64,000 bases of DNA from a bacterium (GTDB lineage Bacteria; Actinomycetota; Acidimicrobiia; Spongiisociales; ZC4RG35), in NCBI GenBank assembly GCA_028819345.1, contig JAPPLW010000050.1, positions 1 to 64,000 of the forward strand. The letters are read 5' to 3'. A program made the translations under genes and the position numbers. The notes beneath the pieces were generated by a model. It searched no databases and had not been told where the DNA came from. It saw nothing but the letters and a program-made list of their open reading frames with translations. Of the stretch, positions 25,159 to 34,368 are shown piece by piece (the first letter of the stretch is position 1; each line of letters starts with the position of its first letter).

Positions 25159-26685
25159 CTACTCGGGCCGGCCGCTCTGCGCCCGACGGTCGGCTTCAGC
25201 CCATTGGGTGGTCCCGGGATCCATGAAGGGATAGTCCTGGATCCAGGGCCGGGCCTCTTCCAGTTGGGCGGCCAGATTGAACAGGGTGTCCTCTCTCCCG
25301 AAGCGGCCTACGAACTGGACGCCCACCGGATGCCCTGACTCCGCGCGGTGGATCGGCAGGGACATGGCGGGCTGGCCGGTCATGTTGAACGGCCAGGTGT
25401 TGGGTATCCGGTTCATGGACTTGGTGGCAATTTCCTCCATCAATTGGAAGGCGGAGCCGGTGTACCGGCCTTCCAGCAGGGCGGCGATCCTCTCTCTCTG
25501 CTCCGCTCCGGGCTGGAGAGCGAAGTGGGGCCAGGGCGGAGTAGCCAGAGTGGATGTGACCAGGACATCGTGGTCCTCCATGATCCGACCCATGATCCGA
25601 CCGTAATGGCGCACCAGATACAGGTTGTCGGCGAAGTCGGTGGCCGAGACCGCCTTTCCCGCCTCCACCACCACCTGGTTGGCAGGTTCCAGTTTGCTGA
25701 CGTCGATGTCGAAGGTACCCACCATCCAGGCCGTGTCCACTGCCGAAAGGGTCAGCATCGCCCGCCTCCCCGGCCCGGGCCCTATCCCGGTCGAGACCGG
25801 TTCCACCCGATGGCCGAGTTCCTCCAGGAGCGAGGCGGTTCGGTCGACCGCCACCAGGCACTCGGGGTCCAGATTCACGTCACCGGTCATCGCCCCTTCG
25901 ACCACGCCGATTCGCAGGGAGCGGTGCGGTCCCTGCGCCGCTTGCCGGTAGGGACCGTCGGGGGGCGGCGCCGCATAGGGATCACCCGCTTCGGGTCCAT
26001 GGCTGAGATCGAGAAACGCCGCTGAATCCCTCACTGTCCGTGTGACGACATGCGATGCGGCCAGACCGTACCACCCCTCGCTCATGACCGGGCCTACCGG
26101 GTTCCTTCCACGGGTTGGCTTGAGTCCCACCAAGCCACAGGCGGAGCTGGGTATCCGGATGGAACCTCCCCCGTCGCTGGCGTGGGCCGCCGGGACCACT
26201 CCAGCCGCCACCACCGAGGCCGACCCGCCTGAGGATCCCCCTGCGGTGATCCCTGGGGCCCAGGGATTGTTGGTGGGGCCGTACACCGCCGGTTCGGTCA
26301 CCGACGCCATGCCGAACTCGGGAGTGGACGTCTTGCCCAGAATGACCAGGCCTCCCCCCAGATAACGGGAGGTGAGGGTGGTCGTGAGGGGAGCTATGAA
26401 GTCCAGCAGGGCTCTGGACCCGGAGGTGGTGGGCACCCCTTCCCAGAGCTGACCGAGGTCCTTGAGCATGAAGGGAACACCGGCCAGGGGGGTGGCGGGC
26501 AGTGCAGCCTGTGCGAGCCGCCGGGCCCGGTCATAGGTGGTGTGGACCACCGCGTTGAGGGCGGGATTGAGAGCCTCAGTCTGGCGAATGGCGGCCTCGA
26601 GCGCCTCTGGGGCCGAGATCTCGCGGTTGGCGATCAGCGCGGCCAGGCCAACCGCGTCGTAGCGTCGATACTCTGTTGCTTTCAT
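25159..26685 (-). CDS. Amidase (amidase-signature family)
   Basis: From ATG 26685 the product has 508 residues. The amidase signature is complete: the lysine in VPFMLKDLG, the glycine-serine-rich GGSSGGSASVVAAG and the SDGGGSIRIP segment with the catalytic serines, forming a Ser-cisSer-Lys triad. It hydrolyses an amide bond to give carboxylate and ammonia. The substrate cannot be predicted; family members include acylamidases and Glu-tRNA amidotransferase-related enzymes, but GatB and GatC are absent here. The longer track start (26727) has no better ribosome binding site. It is divergent from argS, with 114 bp between. Confidence 0.85.
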   Translation of the reverse strand: MKATEYRRYDAVGLAALIANREISAPEALEAAIRQTEALNPALNAVVHTTYDRARRLAQAALPATPLAGVPFMLKDLGQLWEGVPTTSGSRALLDFIAPLTTTLTSRYLGGGLVILGKTSTPEFGMASVTEPAVYGPTNNPWAPGITAGGSSGGSASVVAAGVVPAAHASDGGGSIRIPSSACGLVGLKPTRGRNPVGPVMSEGWYGLAASHVVTRTVRDSAAFLDLSHGPEAGDPYAAPPPDGPYRQAAQGPHRSLRIGVVEGAMTGDVNLDPECLVAVDRTASLLEELGHRVEPVSTGIGPGPGRRAMLTLSAVDTAWMVGTFDIDVSKLEPANQVVVEAGKAVSATDFADNLYLVRHYGRIMGRIMEDHDVLVTSTLATPPWPHFALQPGAEQRERIAALLEGRYTGSAFQLMEEIATKSMNRIPNTWPFNMTGQPAMSLPIHRAESGHPVGVQFVGRFGREDTLFNLAAQLEEARPWIQDYPFMDPGTTQWAEADRRAQSGRPE

Positions 26686-26799
26686 AGCCCCAATGATGGC
26701 AGACCCGGTTGGCTTTGTAGTATTCACCGCACCTGTTGGAAGGAGAGATTTCCTGAGTCTGGGGATGGTCGATCACGGCCTTTTTGGGGAGGCGGCCCG

Positions 26800-28566
26800 A
26801 TGTCCCTGATTTCCCTCTTGGGGGAGGTTTTCGGCTCGGCCTTCGAAGATCTGGGTCTTGACCGGGGCTATGGCAGGGTGTTTCCCTCCCAGCGCCCCGA
26901 GTTGGGAGACTTTCAGTGCAACGGCGCCCTGGCCGCGGCGGGTCCTGCGGGACAGTCCGCCCGGAGCCTGGCGGCGGCGGTAGCCGAACGCACCGGGCAG
27001 GACGAGAGGTTCGGAGAGGTACTCCCGGCCGGACCCGGGTTCGTCAACATCCGTCTCTCCGACCGGTTCCTGGCCCAGTGGGTCGCCGAGATGGATTCGG
27101 ATGCTCGCTTGGGGGCGCCGCGCGCCGATGCGTCAAGTCATGTGGTGGTGGACTACGGAGGGCCCAATGTTGCCAAGCCGATGCACGTGGGACATCTCCG
27201 GTCCACCATCATCGGAGACTCCCTGGCCCGTATCTTCGCCCACCTGGGGCACAGGGTCACCCGCGATCCCCACTTCGGGGACTGGGGGACGCAGATGGGA
27301 ATGCTGATCATGGGCGTGCAGGAGCGATTTCCCGGATTGGCGTACTTCGAGGAGGGACGCCGGCGGGGCTATCCTGCCGAGTCGCCGATCAGTCTGGAGG
27401 AACTGTCCGAGTTGTACCCGGAGGTGGCTGCGGCCTGCGCCTCGGACCCCGAGCGGGCGCGGACGGCCCGGCGGGCCACCTTGGAGCTGCAGGAGGGGAG
27501 ACCAGGATATCGGGCCCTGTGGGAGCAGATGGTCAGCGTCTCAATGGAGAGCCAGCGGGCGGACTTCGCGCGGCTGGGAGTGGAATTCGATCTCTGGTAC
27601 GGAGAGAGCACGGTAGCCGAAAGGGTGGAGAGGATGATCAAGAGAATGGAGGGCAGCGGACGAGTGACCAGGAGCGAGGGGGCCACGGTGGTGGAGGTAG
27701 CGGAGCCCGGCGACGAAGCGCCCCTGCCGCCCCTTATTCTGCGCAAATCCGACGGGGCGGCGCTGTACGCCACCACCGACCTGGCAACCATCGAGATGCG
27801 GGTGGACGACTTGGGTGCCGACGTGATCCTGTACGTGGTGGATGCCCGACAGGCCGATCACTTCCGAGGGGTCTTCAGGGCGGCCCGGCTGACGGGTCTG
27901 GCCCCTGTCCGGGTGGACCTTGAGCACGTCGGGTTCGGCACCATGAACGGTCCGGACGGCCGTCCCTTCCGCACCCGGGAGGGAGGCGTGGTCAGGCTCG
28001 GCGAACTGATCGAGATGGTTGCGTCCTCCGCTCGCCTTCGACTGGAGGAGAACGATCTCGCCGGTGACTACTCACCGGAGGAAAGGGACGCCATCGCAGA
28101 GGCGGTGGGGTTGGGCGCCTTGAAGTTCGGGGACTTGGCGACCCATCGGGCCTCCAACTACGTGTTCGACCCGGAGCGGTTCGTCTCCTTTTCCGGGAAG
28201 ACCGGTCCGTACCTGCAATACGGGGTGGTGCGAATCCGGTCGCTGTTGGCGAGGGCGGAGGCGGAGAACCTGACGCCGGGCGTCCTCATACCGCCATCGC
28301 GCCCCGCCGAGCGTGACCTGATGCTCACCCTGGCACTGATGCCCGAGGCCATAAGCAGGTCCGCGTCCGAGCGCGCCCCGCACCATCTGGCCGAGTACAC
28401 CTACCGGGTGGCGGTGGGCTTCACTCGTTTCTACGACCAATGCCACATCCTGAGCGAACCGGATCCCGTCCGTCAGGGCTCCTGGCTCACCCTGGCCGGC
28501 TACACCGGGGAGGTGCTGACCATGCTGCTGGACCTGCTGGGGATCGATGTCCCTGAGAGGATGTGA
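26800..28566 (+). CDS. argS: Arginyl-tRNA synthetase
   Basis: From ATG 26800 the protein has 588 residues, usual for ArgS. Class I features are GGPNVAKPMHVGHLRS with HVGH at 129-132, the DWGTQMG block following it, and FSGKTGPYLQYG near the C-terminal part, which replaces a KMSKS in this family. The N-terminal additive domain (about 1-100) and the C-terminal anticodon-binding domain (DALR type, ending in a helix) are present. It charges tRNA-Arg. The track ORF start at 26542 extends back into the amidase gene and is rejected. It is divergent from the amidase. Confidence 0.95.
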   Translation: MSLISLLGEVFGSAFEDLGLDRGYGRVFPSQRPELGDFQCNGALAAAGPAGQSARSLAAAVAERTGQDERFGEVLPAGPGFVNIRLSDRFLAQWVAEMDSDARLGAPRADASSHVVVDYGGPNVAKPMHVGHLRSTIIGDSLARIFAHLGHRVTRDPHFGDWGTQMGMLIMGVQERFPGLAYFEEGRRRGYPAESPISLEELSELYPEVAAACASDPERARTARRATLELQEGRPGYRALWEQMVSVSMESQRADFARLGVEFDLWYGESTVAERVERMIKRMEGSGRVTRSEGATVVEVAEPGDEAPLPPLILRKSDGAALYATTDLATIEMRVDDLGADVILYVVDARQADHFRGVFRAARLTGLAPVRVDLEHVGFGTMNGPDGRPFRTREGGVVRLGELIEMVASSARLRLEENDLAGDYSPEERDAIAEAVGLGALKFGDLATHRASNYVFDPERFVSFSGKTGPYLQYGVVRIRSLLARAEAENLTPGVLIPPSRPAERDLMLTLALMPEAISRSASERAPHHLAEYTYRVAVGFTRFYDQCHILSEPDPVRQGSWLTLAGYTGEVLTMLLDLLGIDVPERM

Positions 28567-28567
28567 C

Positions 28568-28584
28568 CCCGGTTGTCAACCGGG
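28568..28584. terminator. Short hairpin between convergent genes
   Basis: CCCGGTT-GTC-AACCGGG forms a 7-bp stem with a 3-nt loop right after the argS stop and overlapping the end of the convergent membrane-protein gene. There is no T-run, so a bidirectional terminator function is uncertain. Confidence 0.35.
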
Positions 28585-29163
28585 AGGGGTGAACAGCGCC
28601 ATTATCAGGATCGCCCACGCACCGAACAGAAGGTAAGGGTCCCAGCGAGGCTTCCAATACCCGGCCCGCACTGAGAGCCATCCGGCCAGGGGCGGGACCA
28701 GCAGGGAGCATATGAGTCCCGCGCCCCCGGCGGCCCTGAGGGTGGCTCGTCCGTAATCGATGGTGATGGGCAGGTCCTCGGGCAATGGAAGCAAAGCGCT
28801 GACCGCCACCAGAATCATCGCGACCGCCAGCCCGGCCAGTGCCCTGCCGGCTGCCCGATGCCAGACGTCTTGTTCGTCTTCCAGGGCGGACGACCCGTAG
28901 GAAGCCTCCGCTCCCAGGCCCAGGATCACTCCCCCGGCCGCCCCCACTGCGGCGATGGCGCTAATGGCTTCCATGATGGTCAGGTCGGGACCGCCCTCCA
29001 CGATCCCCACTTCAAGGAGCAGTGAGGCAACGGCCAGCCCCAGGAGTGCTGTCCCGGCCGCCGAGAAACCCACCCGGAGCATGGAGCGAAAAGACCCGGC
29101 AGCCAGGCGATACCAGTCACGCCAGTCCAACGCCTGGGAGGCGGCGGGGGAGGGATGCGTCAT
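28576..29163 (-). CDS. Uncharacterised multi-pass membrane protein
   Basis: With ATG 29163 overlapping the glcF stop (ATGA), the protein has 195 residues and is mostly hydrophobic, with five or six predicted helices separated by short acidic loops (EDEQDVWHR, LPLPEDLP). I do not recognise the family. Its translational coupling to glcF suggests that it is made with the glycolate oxidase complex. A role as membrane anchor or transporter for that pathway is conceivable but unproven. The track ORF begins further upstream within glcF and is not supported. Confidence 0.6.
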   Translation of the reverse strand: MTHPSPAASQALDWRDWYRLAAGSFRSMLRVGFSAAGTALLGLAVASLLLEVGIVEGGPDLTIMEAISAIAAVGAAGGVILGLGAEASYGSSALEDEQDVWHRAAGRALAGLAVAMILVAVSALLPLPEDLPITIDYGRATLRAAGGAGLICSLLVPPLAGWLSVRAGYWKPRWDPYLLFGAWAILIMALFTPPG

Positions 29164-30392
29164 ACCTGACCCTCCGTGGTGCCCGAGAGGGCTTGCATAT
29201 ACAGTTCCACCGGGTGCAAAACCCGGTACTCGCCGGCCAGATGTGAACGCAACTGCATCTCGCACCCGGGATTGGCGCTGGCCACAAGCGTGGCCCCGCT
29301 GCGTCGGATCTCATCAGCCTTGTCTGTTCCGAGGCGGGCGGAGGTGTCGGGGCGAAGAATGGAGTAGAACCCGGCTGCGCCGCAGCACACCGGGTCGATG
29401 GATGCGGTCTGGTATCCGGCAGCCTCCAGGATCACTTGAGGCTGGGTGACGATCCGCTGCGCGTTGCGAAGATGGCAGGGGTGCTGGAGCGCCACCATTC
29501 CACGTCCCCCTTCCAGGCGGGGCAGCCGGCCGTCCTCGACAGCGTCCGCCACCAACTCCGTGATGTCTCGGACCTTCCAGGCCTCGCCCAGGGCTTCTCC
29601 GGGAGCCCAGTGGTGGTAGTCCTTGAGATGAGCGGAGCACCCGGCTGCGTTGGCCACCACATAATCCACTCCCCGGAACGCCGCTGCGTTCCGGACAGCC
29701 AGACGCGCGGCGCCTTCCGCGGCGCCGTCATGGGCTGCCAAGGCGCCACAGCAGGTTTGGCCCGAAGGGACCACCACGCGATAGCCTGCCCGGACCAACA
29801 AAGCAATGCTGGCCTGGTGGACCTCGGCGAACCAGGGGCCCATGATGCAGCCGGTCAAAAGTCCCACGGTGGCCACCGGCTCCCGATCAGGCTGGAAGGT
29901 TCTTCCCCTCAGCGACGGGGCTCTCCAACCGATGCGCCTCAGGCCCCTGAGACCGGAGCGAACTCGACGCGGTGCGATCCGGGCCAGCCCGGTGCGTTGG
30001 ACCAGGGCCGTTGCCCAGGTGATGACCCGCATTATCGCCGGGCTCCCGAGCCAGGTCTCCATGATCCATCCCCGCAGCCGCCGGGGCACGCCGCCCTGCC
30101 GGGCGGAGATCTCCGCCCGGGCTCCCTCCAGGGTCCTTCCGTAAGGGACCATGCTTGGACACACCGGCTCACAAGCGCGACAGCCCAGACAGAAGGAGAT
30201 GGTCTCGGCGAAGACCTCGTCTATCTCTGTGATCCCATCCAGCACCGCGGTCATGGCGGTCAGCCGACCCCGGGGGGAGTCGGTCTCCTTCCCGGTGAGG
30301 CGGAAAGTGGGGCAGTGGGGGAGGCACAAGCCGCATTGGATGCAACTGGAGAGTTCGGTTCGGGTCGGTGCGTAGGGTGTCTGGTAGCCCAT
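29160..30392 (-). CDS. glcF: Glycolate oxidase iron-sulfur subunit GlcF
   Basis: Starting at ATG 30392 the protein has 410 residues. Two 4Fe-4S ferredoxin motifs are visible at the N-terminus (CIQCGLCLPHCP and CLGCRACEPVCP), followed by two CCG-type domains with the pairs QTCCGALAAHDG and VCCGAAGFY. It passes electrons from GlcD/GlcE to the respiratory chain at the membrane. The ATG overlaps the glcE stop as ATGA. The operon order is glcD-glcE-glcF, followed by a membrane gene. The N-terminal extension of the track ORF overlaps glcE and is not real. Confidence 0.92.
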   Translation of the reverse strand: MGYQTPYAPTRTELSSCIQCGLCLPHCPTFRLTGKETDSPRGRLTAMTAVLDGITEIDEVFAETISFCLGCRACEPVCPSMVPYGRTLEGARAEISARQGGVPRRLRGWIMETWLGSPAIMRVITWATALVQRTGLARIAPRRVRSGLRGLRRIGWRAPSLRGRTFQPDREPVATVGLLTGCIMGPWFAEVHQASIALLVRAGYRVVVPSGQTCCGALAAHDGAAEGAARLAVRNAAAFRGVDYVVANAAGCSAHLKDYHHWAPGEALGEAWKVRDITELVADAVEDGRLPRLEGGRGMVALQHPCHLRNAQRIVTQPQVILEAAGYQTASIDPVCCGAAGFYSILRPDTSARLGTDKADEIRRSGATLVASANPGCEMQLRSHLAGEYRVLHPVELYMQALSGTTEGQV

Positions 30393-31504
30393 CAGACGCC
30401 TCCCGGCAGTCGTCCGCTGTTGAGCACCCGGTAAGGATCGAACCCAGCCACCAGTTTGCGCTGGTAATCGAGGCCCGCCGGAGGAGTCCCCCACGGGTCG
30501 ATCCGTTCGTACAGGGTCTCGGGGCCGTTGGTGAGCACCAGAGCCCCGCCCACCGACTCCGCCCACCCCCGGAGTTCGGTTGCCGCTCCGATCTCGACCT
30601 GGTCAGTGGCGCATTCGGCGATTCCCACTCCCTGCTGGGCCACGTAATCCCAGGAGTTGGGCAGGCGCCCCAACCCCTCGGACAGTCGGGACGGAGGAAG
30701 CCGCAGCGACCAGGCGACCTGCCGCAGACGCCTTGGCGGCCATGCGTGTCCGTTCTGCACCTCTCCGCCCAACCGGCTGGCCTGCGACTCCACCTCTGCC
30801 TGCGTTCCCCACAGAAAAGCGCTATGCCCCGACCGCGTGGAGAGCACGGCCAGGGGCCGGTACAGAGCAGCAAGGGCGGCCGCCGGATCGTCCACGGTTA
30901 CCGTCACCGCCGAGGCGGGCGTCGGGATGAGCTTCAGGCACACCGAGCCGATCAGGCCCAACCTGCCCAGGGCGCCCACCATTAGGCGGGGGATGTCGTA
31001 GCCGGTCACGTTCTTGACCACCCGTCCTCCGCTCCGGACGATGCGCCCATCACCCGTGACCACCTTGGTCTCCAGAACCCGGTCCCGGCTGGGCCCGTAG
31101 CGAAATCGCTTGTAGCTGCTGAGCCCGGCGGCGAGCGCGCCGCCGATCGTTGCGGTTGGCGATCGGTGTGGGAGGAGGGTGGTCTGGCCCTTTTCGGCCA
31201 GCATCTCCTCCACCTGCGAGATCCGGGCCCCCGCCCCGGCCACAATGGTCAGGTCTTCGGGTTCCCACACCTCTACCCGGTTGAGCGAGGTGGTGATCAA
31301 CACCATGTCGGGATGCACACGGTGGCCATAGCCCTGGTGATTGCCGCCCCCCCAGATCAGTACCTTCATCCGCTGCTCGGTGGCTATGCGAAGAGCCTGG
31401 GAGGCTTCTTCGAGAGTGGTGGGCGCCACCGCGATCTCCGCGGGCGGGATGGCCTGGTCGGCTGAGATGTCGGCGGCAGGGATGGCGCCGAACCGGCTCT
31501 TCAC
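30392..31504 (-). CDS. glcE: Glycolate oxidase FAD-binding subunit GlcE
   Basis: The 370-residue protein is an FAD_binding_4 (PCMH-type) oxidoreductase: VLIWGGGNHQGYGH, AGAGARISQVEEML, ATIGGALAAGLSS and VKNVTGYDIPRLMVGALG. It is shorter than GlcD and lacks the C-terminal D-lactate-dehydrogenase-type cap, as expected for GlcE. With GlcD and GlcF it oxidises glycolate to glyoxylate. Its start overlaps the glcD stop and its stop overlaps the glcF start, so the three subunits are probably translated in fixed ratio. Confidence 0.9.
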   Translation of the reverse strand: MKSRFGAIPAADISADQAIPPAEIAVAPTTLEEASQALRIATEQRMKVLIWGGGNHQGYGHRVHPDMVLITTSLNRVEVWEPEDLTIVAGAGARISQVEEMLAEKGQTTLLPHRSPTATIGGALAAGLSSYKRFRYGPSRDRVLETKVVTGDGRIVRSGGRVVKNVTGYDIPRLMVGALGRLGLIGSVCLKLIPTPASAVTVTVDDPAAALAALYRPLAVLSTRSGHSAFLWGTQAEVESQASRLGGEVQNGHAWPPRRLRQVAWSLRLPPSRLSEGLGRLPNSWDYVAQQGVGIAECATDQVEIGAATELRGWAESVGGALVLTNGPETLYERIDPWGTPPAGLDYQRKLVAGFDPYRVLNSGRLPGGV

Positions 31505-32946
31505 ACCCAGGCGCCCTCGGGCACCGGCCGTCCAAAGTCAAAGCAACGGGATCCCTCCGGAAGGACTTTGCCGGGGTTGAAGACTCCCTCGGCGTCAAAA
31601 GCCTCTTTCACGCGAGCCTGCGCGTCAAGGTCCATCTCCGTGAAGAGCAACGGCATCAGGTGGCGTTTCTCTATTCCGATGCCGTGCTCCCCCGAGAGAA
31701 CGCCTCCCTTTTCGACGCAGAGTTCAACCAACTCGTCGGCGGCGGCTTTCACCTTGTCAAGCCGACCGGGCTCGGAGGCGTCGAAGGCCATCAGAGGATG
31801 GAGGTTGCCGTCCCCGGCGTGGAAGACGTTCATCATGATGATCTCGTACCGCTCACCGATTTCATACACCTGGCGCATGGCCTCCACGAGACGAGTGCGA
31901 GGCACAACCGTGTCGTGCAGGTAGTAGTCAGGAGCGGCCTGTGCCACCGCGCCGAAGGCTGACTTGCGGCTCTTCCACAGGATCTCCCGCTCCTCGGGGG
32001 AAGCCGCCACTTGCACCGACAGAGCGTTGTTCCCGTGGGCGATGCTGGTGATGATCTCCGCTTCCGCCGCCACCGCCTCGGTGACCCCGGTGACCTCGGC
32101 CAGCAACAGGGCTCCCGCCTCGACGGGCAGACCGGCGTGCAGCCAGTTCTCGATGGCTTGCATCATCAGTTGGTCCATCATCTCCAGGGCAGCGGGAATC
32201 AGTCCCGCGGCGATGATCCCCGAGACGGTGGCCGCGGCGTCTTCAATGGTGGGAAAGGCCACCGCCATCGTCCGCACATCAGGGGGGTTGGGGGTGAGCT
32301 TCACCAGGGCGCGGGTGACTATCCCCAGGGTGCCTTCCGACCCGACGAGGATGCCCCGAAGATCCAATCCGATGGGATCGGGCGCCCCGCTGCCCACGAT
32401 CATCACGTCTCCGGTGTCGGTGACGACTTCCAAGGCAAGGACATGGTTGACAGTGCTCCCTTCGGACAGGCAGTGAGGACCTCCCGAGTTGCAGGCGATG
32501 TTTCCTCCCACGGTGCACGCCGATTGGGAGGAGGGATCGGGGGCAAAGTGCATCCCGAAGGGGGTGGTGGCGGCGGACAAGTCCAGGTTGATGACTCCCG
32601 GGCCCACCCAGGCGGTACGGTTCTCGGTGTCGATCTCTTCGATCCGGTTCATGCGGGTGGTCACCAGCACCACCCCGCCGACTTCCGGGACCGCCCCGGC
32701 CGAGAGGCCGGTTCCCGCCCCTCGGGCTACTACCGGGACGCCGTGGCGCCGAGCGGCCCTTACCACCTGCGCCACTTCCTCGGTGGTTTCGATCATCACT
32801 ACCACGGTCGGGTTCCCTACGTAGACCCCTGCATCCTTGGCGTAGAGGTGGCGTTCCAACGTCGAATCCATCACTCGTTCGGCGCCGAGCAGCCGGATCA
32901 GGTCATCCCGTAACTTGGTGTTGCTCCCGGTGAGGGTGGCAGCCAT
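31501..32946 (-). CDS. glcD: Glycolate oxidase subunit GlcD
   Basis: The 481-residue FAD-linked oxidase shows the PCMH-type FAD domain (VVARGAGTGLSAGAVP, WVGPGVINLDLS, GGNIACNSGGPHC, LVGSEGTLGIVT) and the C-terminal cap domain (HAGDGNLHPLMAFD, SGEHGIGIEKRHL), as in GlcD and D-lactate dehydrogenases. It is the catalytic subunit for glycolate oxidation. The gene starts at ATG 32946 and heads the operon. A short 75-bp region separates it from the divergent Nfu-like gene. No glcC-like regulator is adjacent. A related 2-hydroxyacid such as D-lactate is an alternative substrate. Confidence 0.9.
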   Translation of the reverse strand: MAATLTGSNTKLRDDLIRLLGAERVMDSTLERHLYAKDAGVYVGNPTVVVMIETTEEVAQVVRAARRHGVPVVARGAGTGLSAGAVPEVGGVVLVTTRMNRIEEIDTENRTAWVGPGVINLDLSAATTPFGMHFAPDPSSQSACTVGGNIACNSGGPHCLSEGSTVNHVLALEVVTDTGDVMIVGSGAPDPIGLDLRGILVGSEGTLGIVTRALVKLTPNPPDVRTMAVAFPTIEDAAATVSGIIAAGLIPAALEMMDQLMMQAIENWLHAGLPVEAGALLLAEVTGVTEAVAAEAEIITSIAHGNNALSVQVAASPEEREILWKSRKSAFGAVAQAAPDYYLHDTVVPRTRLVEAMRQVYEIGERYEIIMMNVFHAGDGNLHPLMAFDASEPGRLDKVKAAADELVELCVEKGGVLSGEHGIGIEKRHLMPLLFTEMDLDAQARVKEAFDAEGVFNPGKVLPEGSRCFDFGRPVPEGAWV

Positions 32947-33021
32947 GGTGATCTAGAATAACAATGGCTCGTCAATCCCGGACCTGTGCCGATGGCGGTT
33001 GGCGGTTAGTCCCATCAGGTA

Positions 33022-33288
33022 GTGACTATGACGGTGATCGCTCAACCCACACCCAACCCCAATGCCATGAAGTTCACGGTTGGAACCAAGGTGGGAGGCC
33101 CCGTTACCTATCGGAAAGGCGAGGCGGCGGACCATCCGTTGGCCGTGGCCATCCTGGCGACGGAAGGGGTGGCTTCGGTGTTCTGGACTGCGGATTTCGT
33201 CACGGTCAGCAAGGCGGCCGGAGGGGACTGGGCCACTATACAGCCTGCGGTCGAATCGATTTTGAGGAGCCAATTCGAGACGGCGTGA
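33022..33288 (+). CDS. Stand-alone Nfu N-terminal domain protein
   Basis: The 88-residue protein consists of the Nfu_N domain alone: PTPNPNAMKFTV followed by PLAVAILATEGVASVFWTADFVTVSKA and a C-terminal helix. In Nfu scaffold proteins this domain precedes a NifU-type domain with CxxC that holds an Fe-S cluster. No cysteine is present here and no second domain follows, so the protein could only work with a partner. The start could be GTG 33022 or ATG 33028. It lies in the same region as erpA and mrp, two other Fe-S genes, but in its own transcript. It is divergent from glcD. Confidence 0.8.
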   Translation: MTMTVIAQPTPNPNAMKFTVGTKVGGPVTYRKGEAADHPLAVAILATEGVASVFWTADFVTVSKAAGGDWATIQPAVESILRSQFETA

Positions 33289-33293
33289 AGGCC

Positions 33294-34238
33294 CTAGCCT
33301 CCGGCAGGGACCGCCGCTCCGTCGGGGCCGATCCACAGGCTGACCGGCCAGGAGATCCCGGCCTGATCGGCCACGGCCCATTCCACCCGCCAGACATCTC
33401 CCATCCGGCTGACCACCGGTCGACCCACCAGGGTGCCTGCCTGGGCGAGGAGGAGTTCTTCTTGGGCGGTCCTGAGCACCGCGGTGGGAGGAGTCTCCAA
33501 CTCTTCTCCAACCCACCATTGGCCGGGATTCGCTTCCGGCAGAGGGATGATGCGGGGTAGGTCGACAATGGTCGGCATGCCCGCCTCCACATCCACAACC
33601 ACTTCAACCGACTGGGTGGGCAGCCGGCTGTAGTTGGCGCCGTCGACCGAGACCAGCCGTCGAAGGACAACCACCGTGCGCCAACGTCCCTCGGACACTG
33701 GTTCAACCCACAGGGTTCTCACCCATTCCACAAAGGAGAGAGGGCGAGCCGAGGTGTCGAGGGGACGGTTGATGCCCGGCAGCCACCACTCGAGGAGGTC
33801 GGTCTGCTCCGTCCCGTCCAGGGTGAAGTAATCCAGGACGAACCACTCCGAGTAGGAAGCGGCCTGACGCTCCTCCTGGGAGCGGCCGCCCGATGCGGTC
33901 GGGTCCTCTCCTGCCCGGAGGTCCGCCTCGCTCATGGCCTCCGGGCTGGCGGGTAGCAGACGGGGTGAATGCGTTGGGGCGGGATCCTGGCCCTGCTCCG
34001 GGAAGGACGCCGTCGCCGGCCCGGCTGCGGAGGACGGGGGAACAGTAGCCGGGATGACTACCTGAGGATCAGGGGAGGAGAAGGTGCGGACCACGCTGAA
34101 GGCCAGCACCGCCACCACCGACGCCCCTCCCACCAGGTACCAGAGCCGGCGGCGCCGGGACGTGTCTCCAAGGTCTCGCAACTCGTCCCAGGGGATTGAT
34201 TCGAATACTTCTTGATCGGATGGTTTGGAATCGCTCAT
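33294..34238 (-). CDS. Uncharacterised single-pass membrane protein
   Basis: From ATG 34238 the protein has 314 residues: a cytosolic N-terminus (about 1-30), one transmembrane helix (about 31-50, YLVGGASVVAVLAF), a Pro/Ser-rich linker and an extracytoplasmic region of about 200 residues rich in Trp and Val. The region could be an NTF2-like fold such as in TcpC-type proteins, but the match is not strong. No signal motif or catalytic residues stand out. It is divergent from the next gene by about 130 bp and convergent with the Nfu-like gene. Confidence 0.55.
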   Translation of the reverse strand: MSDSKPSDQEVFESIPWDELRDLGDTSRRRRLWYLVGGASVVAVLAFSVVRTFSSPDPQVVIPATVPPSSAAGPATASFPEQGQDPAPTHSPRLLPASPEAMSEADLRAGEDPTASGGRSQEERQAASYSEWFVLDYFTLDGTEQTDLLEWWLPGINRPLDTSARPLSFVEWVRTLWVEPVSEGRWRTVVVLRRLVSVDGANYSRLPTQSVEVVVDVEAGMPTIVDLPRIIPLPEANPGQWWVGEELETPPTAVLRTAQEELLLAQAGTLVGRPVVSRMGDVWRVEWAVADQAGISWPVSLWIGPDGAAVPAGG

Positions 34239-34368
34239 GCCACATTGTTGTGAGATGTGCCCCGCGGATTCAAGGGGTGTTGTCCGCATCGCGAAAGAAA
34301 ACACAGAGTCGCGAGCTGCTCGGGCACTTGTCATCAATGACACGTCACCTCAACTACACTCCCGAGGA

